Positions 1 through 11,271 of a stretch of DNA of 64,000 nt are shown one piece after another. The notes beneath the pieces were generated by a model that made no database searches, was not told the origin of the DNA, and was given only the letters and a program-made list of their open reading frames with translations. The DNA comes from Dermatophagoides farinae (lineage: Eukaryota > Arthropoda > Arachnida > Sarcoptiformes > Pyroglyphidae): contig NC_134682.1 in the NCBI RefSeq assembly GCF_024713945.1, positions 2,046,001 through 2,110,000 of the forward strand, read 5' to 3'. The first letter of the stretch is position 1; the number at the start of each line of letters is the position of its first letter. A program made the position numbers and the translations under genes.

Positions 1-633
1 GGATTTTTTTTCCTCAAAAATAAAATTAATCAATACTAACCCGAAAATAAGTATCCTGATTGATGATAGCCGATGATGATGGATATCTATTACATAATTT
101 CTCACATAACGTTGTTTTACCGCAATTTGTACACCTATAATTTCAATAATGGTAATCGATCAAAATCAAATCATTATTATCAAATACAAATGATACTCAC
201 ATACCCTGAAATACCAATCAATAACCAACCATTTTGCTGTGCTAATTTGGCATAGTTTTTCATTTCGTTTGATGCCATCAACTTTTTCGAGAATCGGCAA
301 ATATTTCAGATGTTTAATCGATGAAAAATACTGATTTTGAATTTGATTAAAAAATCCTAATCGTATACGTGTATATCATGTTCCGTTATATTTGAATGAT
401 AATGTTTTGAAAATTTTCAATTTCAAATCATCATCGTATCCTTGAAAATATCTTATCCACTTAGGTACAAAAAATGTTGATGAAAATGAAAGAAAAACCA
501 TTCATTTCAATGATTAAAGTACAAATTACAAGTGCAAGATACATACACATGAATGAATGAAATGAAGTATGATATGATAAACATAATCAGAATGAAGTTT
601 GATTAATCAATTGATTTATCCTAACCAACAATG
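1..633. other. AT-rich 5' flank, no gene seen
   Basis: This stretch holds AT-rich sequence with only short open frames of unconvincing composition. I see no splice-flanked exon, RNA gene or repeat family. It is probably the upstream region of the UDP-glycosyltransferase gene that follows. Confidence 0.5.
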
Positions 634-641
634 TATATAAA
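634..641 (+). promoter_or_regulatory. TATA box of the UGT gene
   Basis: The sequence reads TATATAAA about 100 bp upstream of the UGT start codon, a plausible TATA position if the 5' UTR is about 70 nt. The following DNA is A/T-rich, so a chance match is possible. Confidence 0.4.
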
Positions 642-737
642 AAAAATAGACGTTATAATTTTTCGAATACCGATTTTAAATTCAATTTTTTTTTCATCGA
701 ATCGTAATAATTTTTGAACATCTTTAATTTGCAAAAA

Positions 738-2172
738 ATGGCTAATCAACATCTGAAGATATTCTTTATGGCCGTCGATGGTGTTGGACATATTAATGCC
801 TGCATAGGATTGGCACAACCATTGATAAAACGTGGACATGAAGTAATATTTTTGACCAATGAATTTTTCTCTGGAACATATGAAAAATTTGGTTTCAAAG
901 AGATTGTATTGAAAAGTGCTAAAGTAAAACAAATAATGAACAAAGAAGGTAATCAAAAAGCTGAAGAACATCCAACCAAAGCAATGGCATCTGTTTTGAA
1001 AAAATTTCGTGATGATGGTACGTTATCTGGTAAGCCATCGATAGAAAAATTACAAGATTTTAAACCAGGCGGTGATAATGAATTCGCAAATTTAATGTAT
1101 GAAAGTGTCAAAGAACAAAATCCACAGCTTATTACTTTAATCGATGAAGAGAAACCAGATTTAATTATTATGGATCAGTTCATTTTACCACCATGTATTG
1201 CTTATGGAAAAATACCATGGGCATTTTTATGCAGTGCTTGCCCACGATTTTTATATGATTCAGACGATATTCCACCAATGTGTTCAGGTATTTCTGAATG
1301 ATGTGTTCAATAAGATTAATTCGTGTTTGTTTGTTTTTTGTCGTGAAAAAATAGGTTATCCATCTAATGATCGTACCGGTTGGGATGAATTTATGGCAAA
1401 AATGGAGAAAACTAATATAGAAGGAATGCGTTATAGTCAGAATCTAATTAATAAAGAATTTGGCTATCCTGAATTACCTGAAAAACATTTTATATTCAAA
1501 TCACCGTATATGAATATTTATGGTTATCCCAAAGAATTGGACTATACAGATATCGTACCATTGCCGGATAATTATATTCGAGTGGATGCATTTTGTCGTG
1601 AAATCAAAGAAACGTTTGAATTACCTGAAGAATTCAAAACGAAAATTAAATCTAATGATAAATTAATTTATTTATCAATGGGATCAATCGGTAGTATCGA
1701 TGTGGATCTAATGAAAAAACTTGTCAATGAATTATCAAAATCATCACATAAATTTATCATTTCAATGGGACCATTAAATGATCAATATCAATTAGCAGAT
1801 AATATGTGGGGACAGGCATTTGTGCCGCAGACAAATGTAATACCATTAGTAGATTTGGTAATTACACATGGTGGTAATAATACTGTTACGGAAACCTTTT
1901 CATTCGGTAAACCAATGATTGTAATGCCATTATTTGGTGATCAATATGATAATGCTCAACGTATCCTTGAGAAAGGTTTTGGTAGTCGTATTGATCCATA
2001 TAATTTTAATGATGGTGAATTAAACAAAATGATTGATCAAATATTCGCTAATGAACAAATACAAAAACGTTGTCAACAAGCAGCCGAACGTATTGCCAAA
2101 GCAAATTCAAAAGAAAAAGCATGTGAAAAAATTGAATCCATTATGGCTAAATTAAAATTGAATGTCAATTAA
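738..2172 (+). CDS. UDP-glycosyltransferase, acariform-mite/bacterial-like type
   Basis: The gene has two exons, 738-1287 and 1355-2172, split by a 67-bp GT-AG intron, giving 455 aa. The start is the first ATG in frame. The N-terminal acceptor lobe has the GVGHINACIGLAQPLIKRGH loop (about residues 14-33). The C-terminal donor lobe carries the UGT signature VITHGGNNTVTETFSFGKP (about 351-369), followed by the GDQYDNAQR segment that contacts the sugar nucleotide. The family moves a sugar from a UDP-sugar to small lipophilic compounds, usually for detoxification. Unlike typical animal UGTs there is no signal peptide and no C-terminal membrane segment, so the enzyme is probably cytosolic. This matches the UGTs that acariform mites are reported to have gained from bacteria. 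An AATAAA lies at 2194. The family call is strong; the substrate is unknown. Confidence 0.93.
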
Positions 2173-2509
2173 ATATGATATAATTTTAATTTCAATAAAT
2201 AAATAGTCCATTATTTTATTCAAACAAAAAAAAAATTTGATCAAAAATCGATTGATTTTTCATTTTGATGTTCATCATAATGTTTGTATGTGCGTGTCAT
2301 ATATAATTCCAAAAAAAGACAATAAGAATAAAGATGATCAAAATTAAGCAAAAAAAAAAATTTCATATCCAAAATTCAAATAAAAAGTTTCAAAAAAAAA
2401 AAAAAGATTCCACAAATGCAATATTGAGTGTATATAATAGCTGTAAAATTGACCATGAACATGGAAATTAATAACATTCGAATTGAAAGATTTGCTAAAA
2501 ATTATTTCT
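2173..2509. other. Convergent intergenic region with poly(A) signals
   Basis: This is the space between the converging UGT and SAXO genes. It has a plus-strand AATAAA at 2194-2199 and a minus-strand AATAAA (TTTATT on the given strand) at 2215-2220, so the two 3' UTRs probably overlap. Nothing else is visible apart from A-rich runs. Confidence 0.5.
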
Positions 2510-4720
2510 CTACATTTTATAATATTTATGGCCACCAGTTTCGGCCGTCATTTTATATGGATTATTTGGACCGGATGGATTTACAACATCCAATGCCGGA
2601 CAATAAAGACTTCGATCACCAAATTCAGTTTTATATATGGTATTTTCATTAATTTTTGAATTCCGTCGTTGTTGTTGCTGTTCATTTTGTTTATTTTGTT
2701 TATTTTCAGCCGTATCTGGTCGGGCAAAAATTGAATCACTTGATTGTCTAAATAGATTTCTACGACGTCCAGATCGTTGTGATCGTCTTCCAGCTGTACG
2801 TTTACGTTCCAGTGGTTGTTGTTGTTGTTGCTGCTGCTGCTGATGTTGACGTCGTTGTGCCGATCCTTGACGACCATTTCGATATGTAGATTTAGTCGTT
2901 GTTAAAAATTCCATATCACCATCAAACATTTGAATTGAACTTTCATTCTTATGTCGTTGTATACGTTGTGGTAATATGAATGGTTTACGTGTACTGGCCA
3001 TTACTGCATGTCCATTAATAATCATTGATGATTTATTGTGATCATTACGTGATGGTTGACTTTTCGTTTTTGATGGTTTATTCAATGTGGCTATAGTACC
3101 ACCATTTATACGGTGACCACCGGTTAATATATGAAAATCATCCGATGTTTCATGTAATCTTCGAACATGTGATCGATAATTTTGTCCATCTATTCGACGA
3201 TTAATATCATTATTATTATCATCTAAATTATCATCACCATCTAATTGTGATTTCATTTCCAATAATCCAAGATCTTTTATATGATCCACTTGATATGCAT
3301 CGTATGGACGGTATTTCATTGTCGTTGTCGATTGTTGTTGTTGTTCTTGTTTTATTGGATCACCTTCACGTTCGATTTGATCATTAATTCTTTCATCATC
3401 TACATTATTATCATCATGATTGTCATTATCGTCAATTTTCTTGGATTTTGAATGTCGATCACTTCCACCACCACCACCACAACGAACTTTTCGAACAAGT
3501 TTTTCGGCCATCATTTCACCTTGACCATCTGATGTTTGTATGTAGGATTTTTTTTCAAATTTTCTTATCTCTTCACCATCGACCATACGTAACGGTTTTG
3601 TTGTTTTTGTTGCAGTATCATCCATGATATCATATTTGCAACGATTTTTCTCCTCATTCGTCATCATTGTCGTACGGGCTACAACTTTGGGCAATTTAAT
3701 TTTATTATTACCATCTACAACGGTTTTTGCTTCGCCATTAATGATAATAAAATTTTTATATGCATCACGATTATTCGTTGACCAATATCCATGTCCACCG
3801 GTTCTCAAACTAGTTTTTGGTCTATTTCGAATTGTTTTACGTTTAGTTGCCGAACGTAATAATGGTGTACTACCGGAATGTCTACCACGTCTTGTATTAC
3901 AATACAATTGTTGACTATTTTGACTTGTCGAACGTTTTGATTTATCACTGCCTGATTGTCGTCCATATGTGGATCGAAATGTTGTCTCTAATTCCATAGG
4001 TCCTTCCAATTTAAGATTATCTCGTGGCCGTGATCGTTTTGGCCGCACAACAATCCAATTATCAGCATCATCCATATTGATAAAATTTATACCATTCTCC
4101 AAAGGATGTTGTCGATGTTGACGATCATAATCATCATTTTCGATCATTAATGGTGATTGCTGTTGTTGATGTTGATGTTCTTCAAGATGTGTTTTTTTCA
4201 ATGTTTCACAAATACAATGTATTTTATCACAGTCATCACTTGAACAAACAATACTACTAAATGATGAATCTGTATCACTAAAACCAGTAATCGGTGGTAA
4301 AAATCCAGTTGTTACTGTTGTTGGATCGTTTGTTGGAACATTAGTCGTTGTTATTGGATCATCTTCGGTCATTGTATTGACGATACGTGTTGTCGATACA
4401 ACACGTACTGGCATCATATATTGTGGTTGTTTATGATTGATAATGTTTATTTTTGAATGTGATGGTTTCGATTTTATTTCTTTATTATTATTTGTTTTTT
4501 TCGTTGCCGTTTTTGTTTTCGATTTTTGATATGTTGTTGTTGTTGTCTGATTTCCATGTTCATCATTACGCATTCTTGATAATGATCGTGTTAATTCTTC
4601 CACTTGTTCTGGTGATGTTTTCCATGTTTGCCTCTGGTTACGATTACGTTGGCCATGGTGGTTATCAATAATCAAACATTCACTACATGATCTCTCATTC
4701 AAATCATTTTCTTGAGCTTT

Positions 4721-4752
<32 letters not shown>

Positions 4753-7512
4753 CATCGTTTGTAGATTTCATTTCGTTATCTGTTTCATCAATAATAATAG
4801 GAACTAAAATTTGATCACTATTTGTATGATTCAATCGTTTATGACGAATTAATTTCGTTCTTTTGGTCGTTGTTGTTTTTTCAATCAGATTTTTATCCAA
4901 TGAATCATTGAAACGATTTAAAAGACTTGTTTCCAATGCTAATACAGGTGGTGATGAAACATTCTCTTGATTTGATTCAATTATAATTGGCAATTCAATC
5001 GTGGCATTATTATCATCATCATCATCATCATCGATTGATTGATGAGAATTTTTTACTTTACCACCAGAATCAAGTATCAATGGATTTCTTTGAAAATCAG
5101 CACAATTATGGCGTCTAGAGAAAAATAAAAGACAGAAAAAAAATTTGAAATAATTTTTTAAAACAGAGACAAATGAAATAAACTGGTTAATAAATGTTGC
5201 AAAATGAATGGAAACGAAAAAAAAACAATAACAACATAACAATCGAACAAACAATGGTAAACTATTTTGGTTTAACTTTTAATTATTTGGATGAACATTG
5301 AATGGACAAATAACAACAACAACAACAACAACAACAATAGCCGTAATACCAGAAATAAAAAGATTATCTCCAGGTAACCAAAAAATGGGTGTATGGTCAG
5401 ACACACGCAAACACCACAGTTCCACGATTACAAGCAACAACATACAAAAAAAATGGAATCCTATTTATAAATGGAAAGCAACAAAAAAAAAACTGGACAC
5501 AATCATGGATAAGACAAGGGAAAAAAATTGGGCTGACCAAAGCCTATATAGAAATTGTAAAAAAAAGCTTGATCATTGCGCGTATAAATGGAAATAACTA
5601 ACTAGATTGGTTCGTTTATAATAACAACCAAATATTGTTCAGGTCAATCATCATCATCATTTGATTGGGCAACATTATTATTATTGTAACCAGGTACAAT
5701 GATAAATGTCCCTTGATGATTCAAGCTATAGAAAGGAGAAAAAAAAATTTTCTTCTTGTCAAATTCTCGAGGATTTCAGATGATGGTGAAATTTTTTTTT
5801 TTTTTTTTGGTTTTGGTTTTGGCTTTCTCATTCTCTACATTGTTCATCATAATCATGTGGATCAGGTTCACTGACACTACCGAATCAAAACAAAACAATT
5901 TTTGACAAGCTATGAAACTTTTTTTTCCCCCCTTCGATGATGATGATCCAAATGAATTATTCAACACTTTTATTTCTATTCCGTTTGCATACAAAGTTGT
6001 AGTCATTTCGAACCAAAAAAAAAAAATGATCAGATAATTTCGCCTAGAATTATCATTATCATTATTATTCACTCAGATTCTACATGACTGAATCAAAGAA
6101 CAAAAAAAAATGATAACAAATGAAAATTAAACAAACATTGCATAAAAGAAAATGCAAATGATGATAATAATTATTGAAATACAAAATAACCGGATGAAAA
6201 GAAAAATAAAACAAGAAATTTTTTTTTTATATCATTGTTTACAAAGGTAATAATATTTTCGTGGATTAACACCCACACCCACCCACACACACACACACAC
6301 AAAAGCAAATAGACAATAATAAAAAAAAGAACAATCGGTAGAAGCAAAAAAAAAATCTAGGTCATCTGATTATGAAAGGATCAAATAGTGACCAATTGAC
6401 TGTGTGAGATTAGCATTAGATTCAGGAAATAATGTATGTCCATGTTTTACTGAAGGCATTCAGACTATGTGTATGATTATCATTATCATTATTATGAAAT
6501 ACTTATGAAATGATATCCATCAATGTTATCATTTCAATAGTGATTTGTAATTAATTAATCTTTTCTTTCTTTTTTGGTCATCGTCATGGTGGTCATCTTT
6601 CTTTCTTGAATTGCTACCGTCTATTGAAATTTTTTTTTTTTTTTTTTTTTGCTAAATAATAGTAAGCATAAAAAATAGGTAAAATGTGCGTGATGTGCGT
6701 ATCTAAATACGGTAGCAATTGTGTGTGTGTGTGTACCCCTTGCGACCTAGATATAATGGCTATAATAGCGTCATGTCAAACCATCAAAGCAAGCAGGACA
6801 AAAAAAAGAATTCTTTGCTTTTTTATGCAAAATAAAAATGAAACACTAACAACAACAACAACAACAAGCGGATAACATTTACAATTTAATGACCAGAACC
6901 CATGGAACGATATGAAACAATTTTATGCAATAAAGCAATATATGAAAATGATCAGAATTTGTTGATTATCATTATTATTATCATCATCATCAGTCTATAG
7001 ATTCTTTTTTTTTTTTTTTTGATAATGATGACCTCGTTTTGTTGGATTCTATTTTTTTTTTTTTTTTTTTGGTCATGTTCAGCTTGGTTTGAAACCAAGG
7101 TGAATTGGATCAAAATGATGATTAATTATGTTGGATTTATTATTGGTGTTGTCATTGTTTATCTGGTTTTGTTGTTTTCATCTGAATGTTAAATTTATGT
7201 AGATTGTAACAATGATTAAAAAACTAAATAAAAAAAAAGTTAAATAAACTTAACCAGTTTAAATATCAGTTTAGCTATTTTTTAATTAGCGACTAAAATA
7301 ATGTATATTTTATTATATGAGGAAACTAATATTTTCACTTAAATGTTCTCAAAATGTCGGGCACTTAGAGTGTTAAGGAGGATGTAGAAAAAGAATATAT
7401 AGTCATTTACAATGAAAAATATATTCGAATGAAATGGAAAACAAATGAAGATGAAAAATACTTACCCACATACACAAATTTGACAGATACATTTATCTTT
7501 GGCTACAGGCAT
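2510..7512 (-). CDS. SAXO-like stabiliser of axonemal/cytoplasmic microtubules
   Basis: Two exons are joined across a 2.35-kb intron: exon 1 at 7466-7512 (47 nt, ends phase 2 at a GTAAGT donor) and exon 2 at 2510-5114, giving 883 aa. Exon 1 reads MPVAKDKCICQICVCG and exon 2 continues RHNC, so the splice rebuilds the Cys-rich start (CICxxCxCGRHxC) known from SAXO/FAM154 proteins; this is the best evidence for the join. Further on are spaced motifs like the microtubule-binding Mn modules of SAXO/MAP6: MELETTFRSTYGRQ (about 390) and MEFLTTTKSTYRNGRQ (about 750). TGGH-containing segments also recur. Between them are low-complexity runs (poly-Q, poly-D, basic). The family binds and stabilises microtubules of cilia or sperm axonemes. 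The protein is nearly twice the length of human SAXO1, mostly from disordered inserts. Confidence 0.72.
5115..7465 (-). other. Long SAXO intron 1, simple-repeat rich
   Basis: Most of this intron is A/T tracts with CAA, CA and GT runs (for example near 5313, 6283 and 6721). A perfect 8-bp inverted repeat with a 1-nt loop lies at 7083-7099. The only coding-looking piece is the possible exon at 5644-5725, listed separately. The open frames at 5298-5601 and 5776-6006 have no supporting splice context. Confidence 0.5.
5644..5725 (-). other. Possible alternative terminal exon inside the SAXO intron
   Basis: On the minus strand a pyrimidine-rich tract ends in TATAG. It is followed by 82 nt reading LNHQGTFIIVPGYNNNN, then VAQSNDDDD and a stop. 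The exon needs two bases from the previous exon, which is the phase left by SAXO exon 1, so splicing to it would give a short truncated product. The residue composition is more protein-like than the surrounding repeats. No homologue is recognised and it could be chance. Confidence 0.25.
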
Positions 7513-7908
7513 TTTATTTTATTCTTGAAAACACACAGCATAAATCATTGAAAATGATTTCAATTCAATTGGTCATTTTGCCATCAAATGTAAGAATGAA
7601 TGAAAATTCATAAATCATTGTTTTGCAATTTTGGTCAATACATATTGAACATAAACACACGCACACACACAAAAAAATTTTTGGTGATTCAATCACACTA
7701 TTATTATTAGTGATTATCGGATCGATATCATTATTATCAATCGATTATTTCGATACAAAACAAACAAACAAATGGATGGCAATCAATCGATTCATGAATA
7801 AAATCAACACAGACATATGAATCAGAAAAATTCGAATTGAAAATATTGTTGAAAATCAAAGATCAATTTTCTTTTCTTTTATTTTTCCACATACGATACA
7901 TTTAGACG

Positions 7909-8091
7909 TTACAAGCTAAATGGTGGTAAATGATGAAAATGTTGAACGAAAAAATTTATTCTTTGATGATATGGCCCTTTGAACACAGTCATTTTGTCGG
8001 TGGGTGGGTGGATTTTTTTTTCGTATGGTCCCTGAAAAAAAAACATGAAAATTATAGGAAAGAATATCTCGACAATGGAGTGGTTTGACAT
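7909..8091 (-). CDS. Small single-span membrane protein, possibly NDUFB1-like
   Basis: This is a 60-aa frame from the ATG at 8091 to a TAA at 7909, with an AATAAA on the same strand 26-31 bp past the stop (7878-7883). Residues 6-19 form a hydrophobic span (IVEIFFPIIFMFFF), followed by a basic, proline-containing tail with two GPY motifs. The length, N-terminal span and short charged tail recall the accessory complex I subunit NDUFB1, about 58 aa in mammals, but the sequence match is weak and this is a guess. The DNA inside the frame also looks like a splice acceptor (T-run then CAG before GGACC), so the part below 8031 could instead be a terminal exon of another transcript. Confidence 0.4.
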   Translation of the reverse strand: MSNHSIVEIFFPIIFMFFFQGPYEKKIHPPTDKMTVFKGPYHQRINFFVQHFHHLPPFSL

Positions 8092-8109
8092 AGATTGTTT
8101 TTTTTCCAC

Positions 8110-8426
8110 TAAAATTTAGGACAATAAAAACAAAAAAAAACCAAACGTTTGGAACAATGAAATGAATGATGATTTGACCTGGTTTGTATTCTTTTTTTTC
8201 CTGAATAAGCGCATGTAATGACCACTATCAACAACAATAGCAAGAGCTAGATTTGATCCAATACATTTTATCATGAAAATTATATATGGGTAAATGAATG
8301 ATCAGAAATTTTTTATTTTCCTTTAATTACAGTATTATAAAACATATATGTAATAGTAGTAAGGGTGAGGATTAAACAAAGTAAAGCAAACAGAAGAAAA
8401 AGTTTTGGAGAATCGAATTAAATTCT
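8110..8426. other. FEM1 3' flank
   Basis: This is AT-rich sequence between the small membrane-protein gene and FEM1, both on the minus strand. A minus-strand AATAAA (TTTATT at 8312-8317) about 110 bp past the FEM1 stop is a likely poly(A) signal. Nothing else is seen. Confidence 0.4.
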
Positions 8427-11271
8427 TTAAATGAAAGAAATATCACTTGTTTCTTGTTGTTCATCACATTCAATTTGATGAATAAATTTACATGGCCCAT
8501 GTAATTCAATAAATTCCAACAATTTTGCCGATATTTTTAAACGTTCACTATATTTATCGATCAATTTCCATACTTCTTTAGCTCTATATGGTTTTATTTG
8601 ATGTTTATGTGGATATATTTCCATTGTATTTGGTAACGATTTATTGATACTTGGATGTAATGGAAGATTTCTAAATTTTTCATGCAATTTTTCTTGGGGA
8701 TCATAATATCCATCCATTCTATTGAGAATCGATTCAATTTTCTCATATAAATTTGCAAAAACATTTTTACAGTTCTTACAGCGTAGATAGATTCGATGTG
8801 ATACACGTGCAGCTAAACATTTCAATGGAAACAGATTTAGATTTGGTTGTTTGTAACAAAACAGTAAATTTGGATAAATATGAAATGCCGTTTGATTATA
8901 GATATTGACAGCATCCAAATGAACAGATTGTAGATCAGCATAATCAAAATGATGTAATGCATTATGGACATATTTTCCATAATAAATATGGTCAACTAAT
9001 TCATTGAAATATGGTACCAATTTACGTATGGACATTCCACGTTCACGACCATTATATGATAGATAATGTAATGGTGTATTATATAAATCATCATACACAT
9101 TGGTATTAGCACCACATTTCAATAATAATTTTATTAGATTTATATGAGGAAAACCAAAACCGAAATCAAAACCGAAATCAAAACAAAAATGAAAACTATA
9201 TTCAAATTGTAGAATGCAAAAAAAAAATCTTTCAGTTAAATAAAATCAATCAATCAATCAAACTTACCGCCAATGGTCAGGATAAAATATTATCTGTATC
9301 ATATGACGATGATAATCCACATTTGTAAAGTTTAATTTAAGAAATTTTCGTATCATTTTTTCAATTACGTTTTGTTTAACATCACCTAGATGATTATAGT
9401 GCTTGAAAATTTTGAATATTAAAAATAAATAAATAAATTGTAAATATTATCAATTAAAAACGACTTACTTTGGCAAAATAACATATGATAGAACAAATAA
9501 AATTTATTACACTATTAATATCCCATAATTCATTCATTTTATCGTGTGATTTTTCAATGTCGGATGGGATAGAATTTTTTATTTTAACATCGTTTCCGGT
9601 AAAATATTCGATCTGACAAAGTTCATGTATATCCAATTGGAACGACATTGCCTGTAGACCATCCGGTAATGGAAATGATTCAAGATATTGAATTGCCAAT
9701 TCAAATAATGTTTGCCAATATTGAAATTGTCGCCATTCATATGTTTTATAAATCAGATGCATAAAACATCGCTCATAAACACCAGCAACAAATACTTTCA
9801 ATTTGATTTTTATTTGTATAGCACGTATCCATAATTTTAATGCCGTATCATTTTCATCAAATTCGTTTACAAAATGATCGCCCATTTTTTCCAAACAATT
9901 AGCCAATTTAAAACAATCATTGGTGAAAAAACGTTCAATTGCGAATAAACATTCATAATGAAGACGTACATCATCATCATCATCATTTCTTATAGTTTCA
10001 AATTCATCTAATGTTTGTGTTTCTTGTGCAAAATCATATGTATAACGTGCTTGATGAATATTTTTTGGACGTATCGGTAAGGCTTTTGGATCAACACATT
10101 TAGAAGTTGAAATATTGTCAAAACTGCCATTATAATCCAATGGAAAATATCGTAAAAGATATGCATTACGAAGAAAACGAGATATTTTAGAATCGTTTGT
10201 CTCATTCATTTCTTCATCATCAGAAACATAATCATCATCATCAAATTTTATACAACAGCCAACAGCCATTAATTCATATACAATAATACGATCTTCAATA
10301 GTTAATTGATTTGATTTTTCCATCCATGACTGCAATATATCGATAATATCTGTCCTATTCATAAAAGCAGCCAAAAATAATGGTGTAAAACCACTAATAT
10401 CCGGTTGTAATGTTGCACCATGTTGTAAAAGCATTTCGATTACAGTGATATGGCCACATTCGACAGCAAAATGAAGTGGAGTACCGCCACAATAAGCAGC
10501 CAAATTAGGATCGGCACCATTATCCAAAAGAATTCGTACAATCTTTTCGATGCCATTATAACTCGCTAACATTAGTGGTGTATTTCGGAATTTATTCGGC
10601 TTATTTACATCGGCCTTATGTTTCAATAATAATTCTAACTGTTCAATTAATTTATCCTCAGTATTTTTGTGAGAAATTTCACAACATAATCGTATTGGCG
10701 TGGAACCAGTTGAATTGATCGTATTAGGATCGGCACCATATTCTAATAATAAACTCATCTGTTTTGTCATGCCTAACAATGTGGCGATCCATAATGGAGT
10801 GACATCGGACAATAAATCATCAGATAATGGGCAAAAGATGTTGGCTTTTTGATCGATATTTATATGAGAAAATCGTTTGAGAAAAAATTGTAAAAATTTA
10901 TCACCAGCTTTGAACAAGACAAAAAAGTGTATCGGTGTAAAACTGTATTTGGAGTCACCTTGCAATAGATTTTCCATAATTTTGCTATTGGCTGATAGTT
11001 GAATCAGACAATAGCTATTTAAAATTTCTGCAATAAATTCTGGATCGTCATCGGTGAGCATCGAAACAAAGTTGGTAGGATCTTTATTTTCGCCACGAAT
11101 TTTATAATGATAAATACATTTCTTAAAGAAATTATGAAACAAAAATTCCTGATGAGCAGAATATTTATTAACTGCATGAGATAAAATAGAAATTAGAATT
11201 TTCAGAAAAAATTTAAGAAAAATAGTTGAAAAAATATACTTACTATCATCACGACGTTTCGGATCATCCAT
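8427..11271 (-). CDS. fem1: FEM1 homologue, ankyrin-repeat CUL2 substrate receptor
   Basis: There are four exons, 11244-11271, 9469-11171, 9268-9401 and 8427-9195, with GTAAGT donors and matching phases, giving 877 aa. Ankyrin repeats fill about residues 130-315 (for example NTPLMLASYNGIEKIVRILL, GGTPLHFAVECGHITVIEML). They are followed by the FEM1 middle region with a TPR-like segment (ALKLWIRAIQIKIK), then C-terminal ankyrins (FPHINLIKLLLKCGA, NTPLHYLSYN). The FEM1 hallmark LKCLAAR comes next, and near the end is LLEFIELHGPC. FEM1 proteins read C-terminal degrons for CRL2 ubiquitin ligases; nematode FEM-1 acts in sex determination. Vertebrate FEM1 proteins are about 620-670 aa, so this one is longer, partly in acidic inserts near residue 355. 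Exon 4 opens with an F/G-rich stretch (FDFGFDFGFGF). Which FEM1 subtype it is cannot be settled here. Confidence 0.85.

Noticed and set aside
7083-7099. Perfect 17-base palindrome CTTGGTTT-G-AAACCAAG
   Set aside because: An isolated short inverted repeat inside an intron, with no gene end, operator context or second copy seen.
7200-7400. Less repetitive stretch considered as a transposon relic
   Set aside because: No terminal repeats, target duplication or transposase fragment could be identified.
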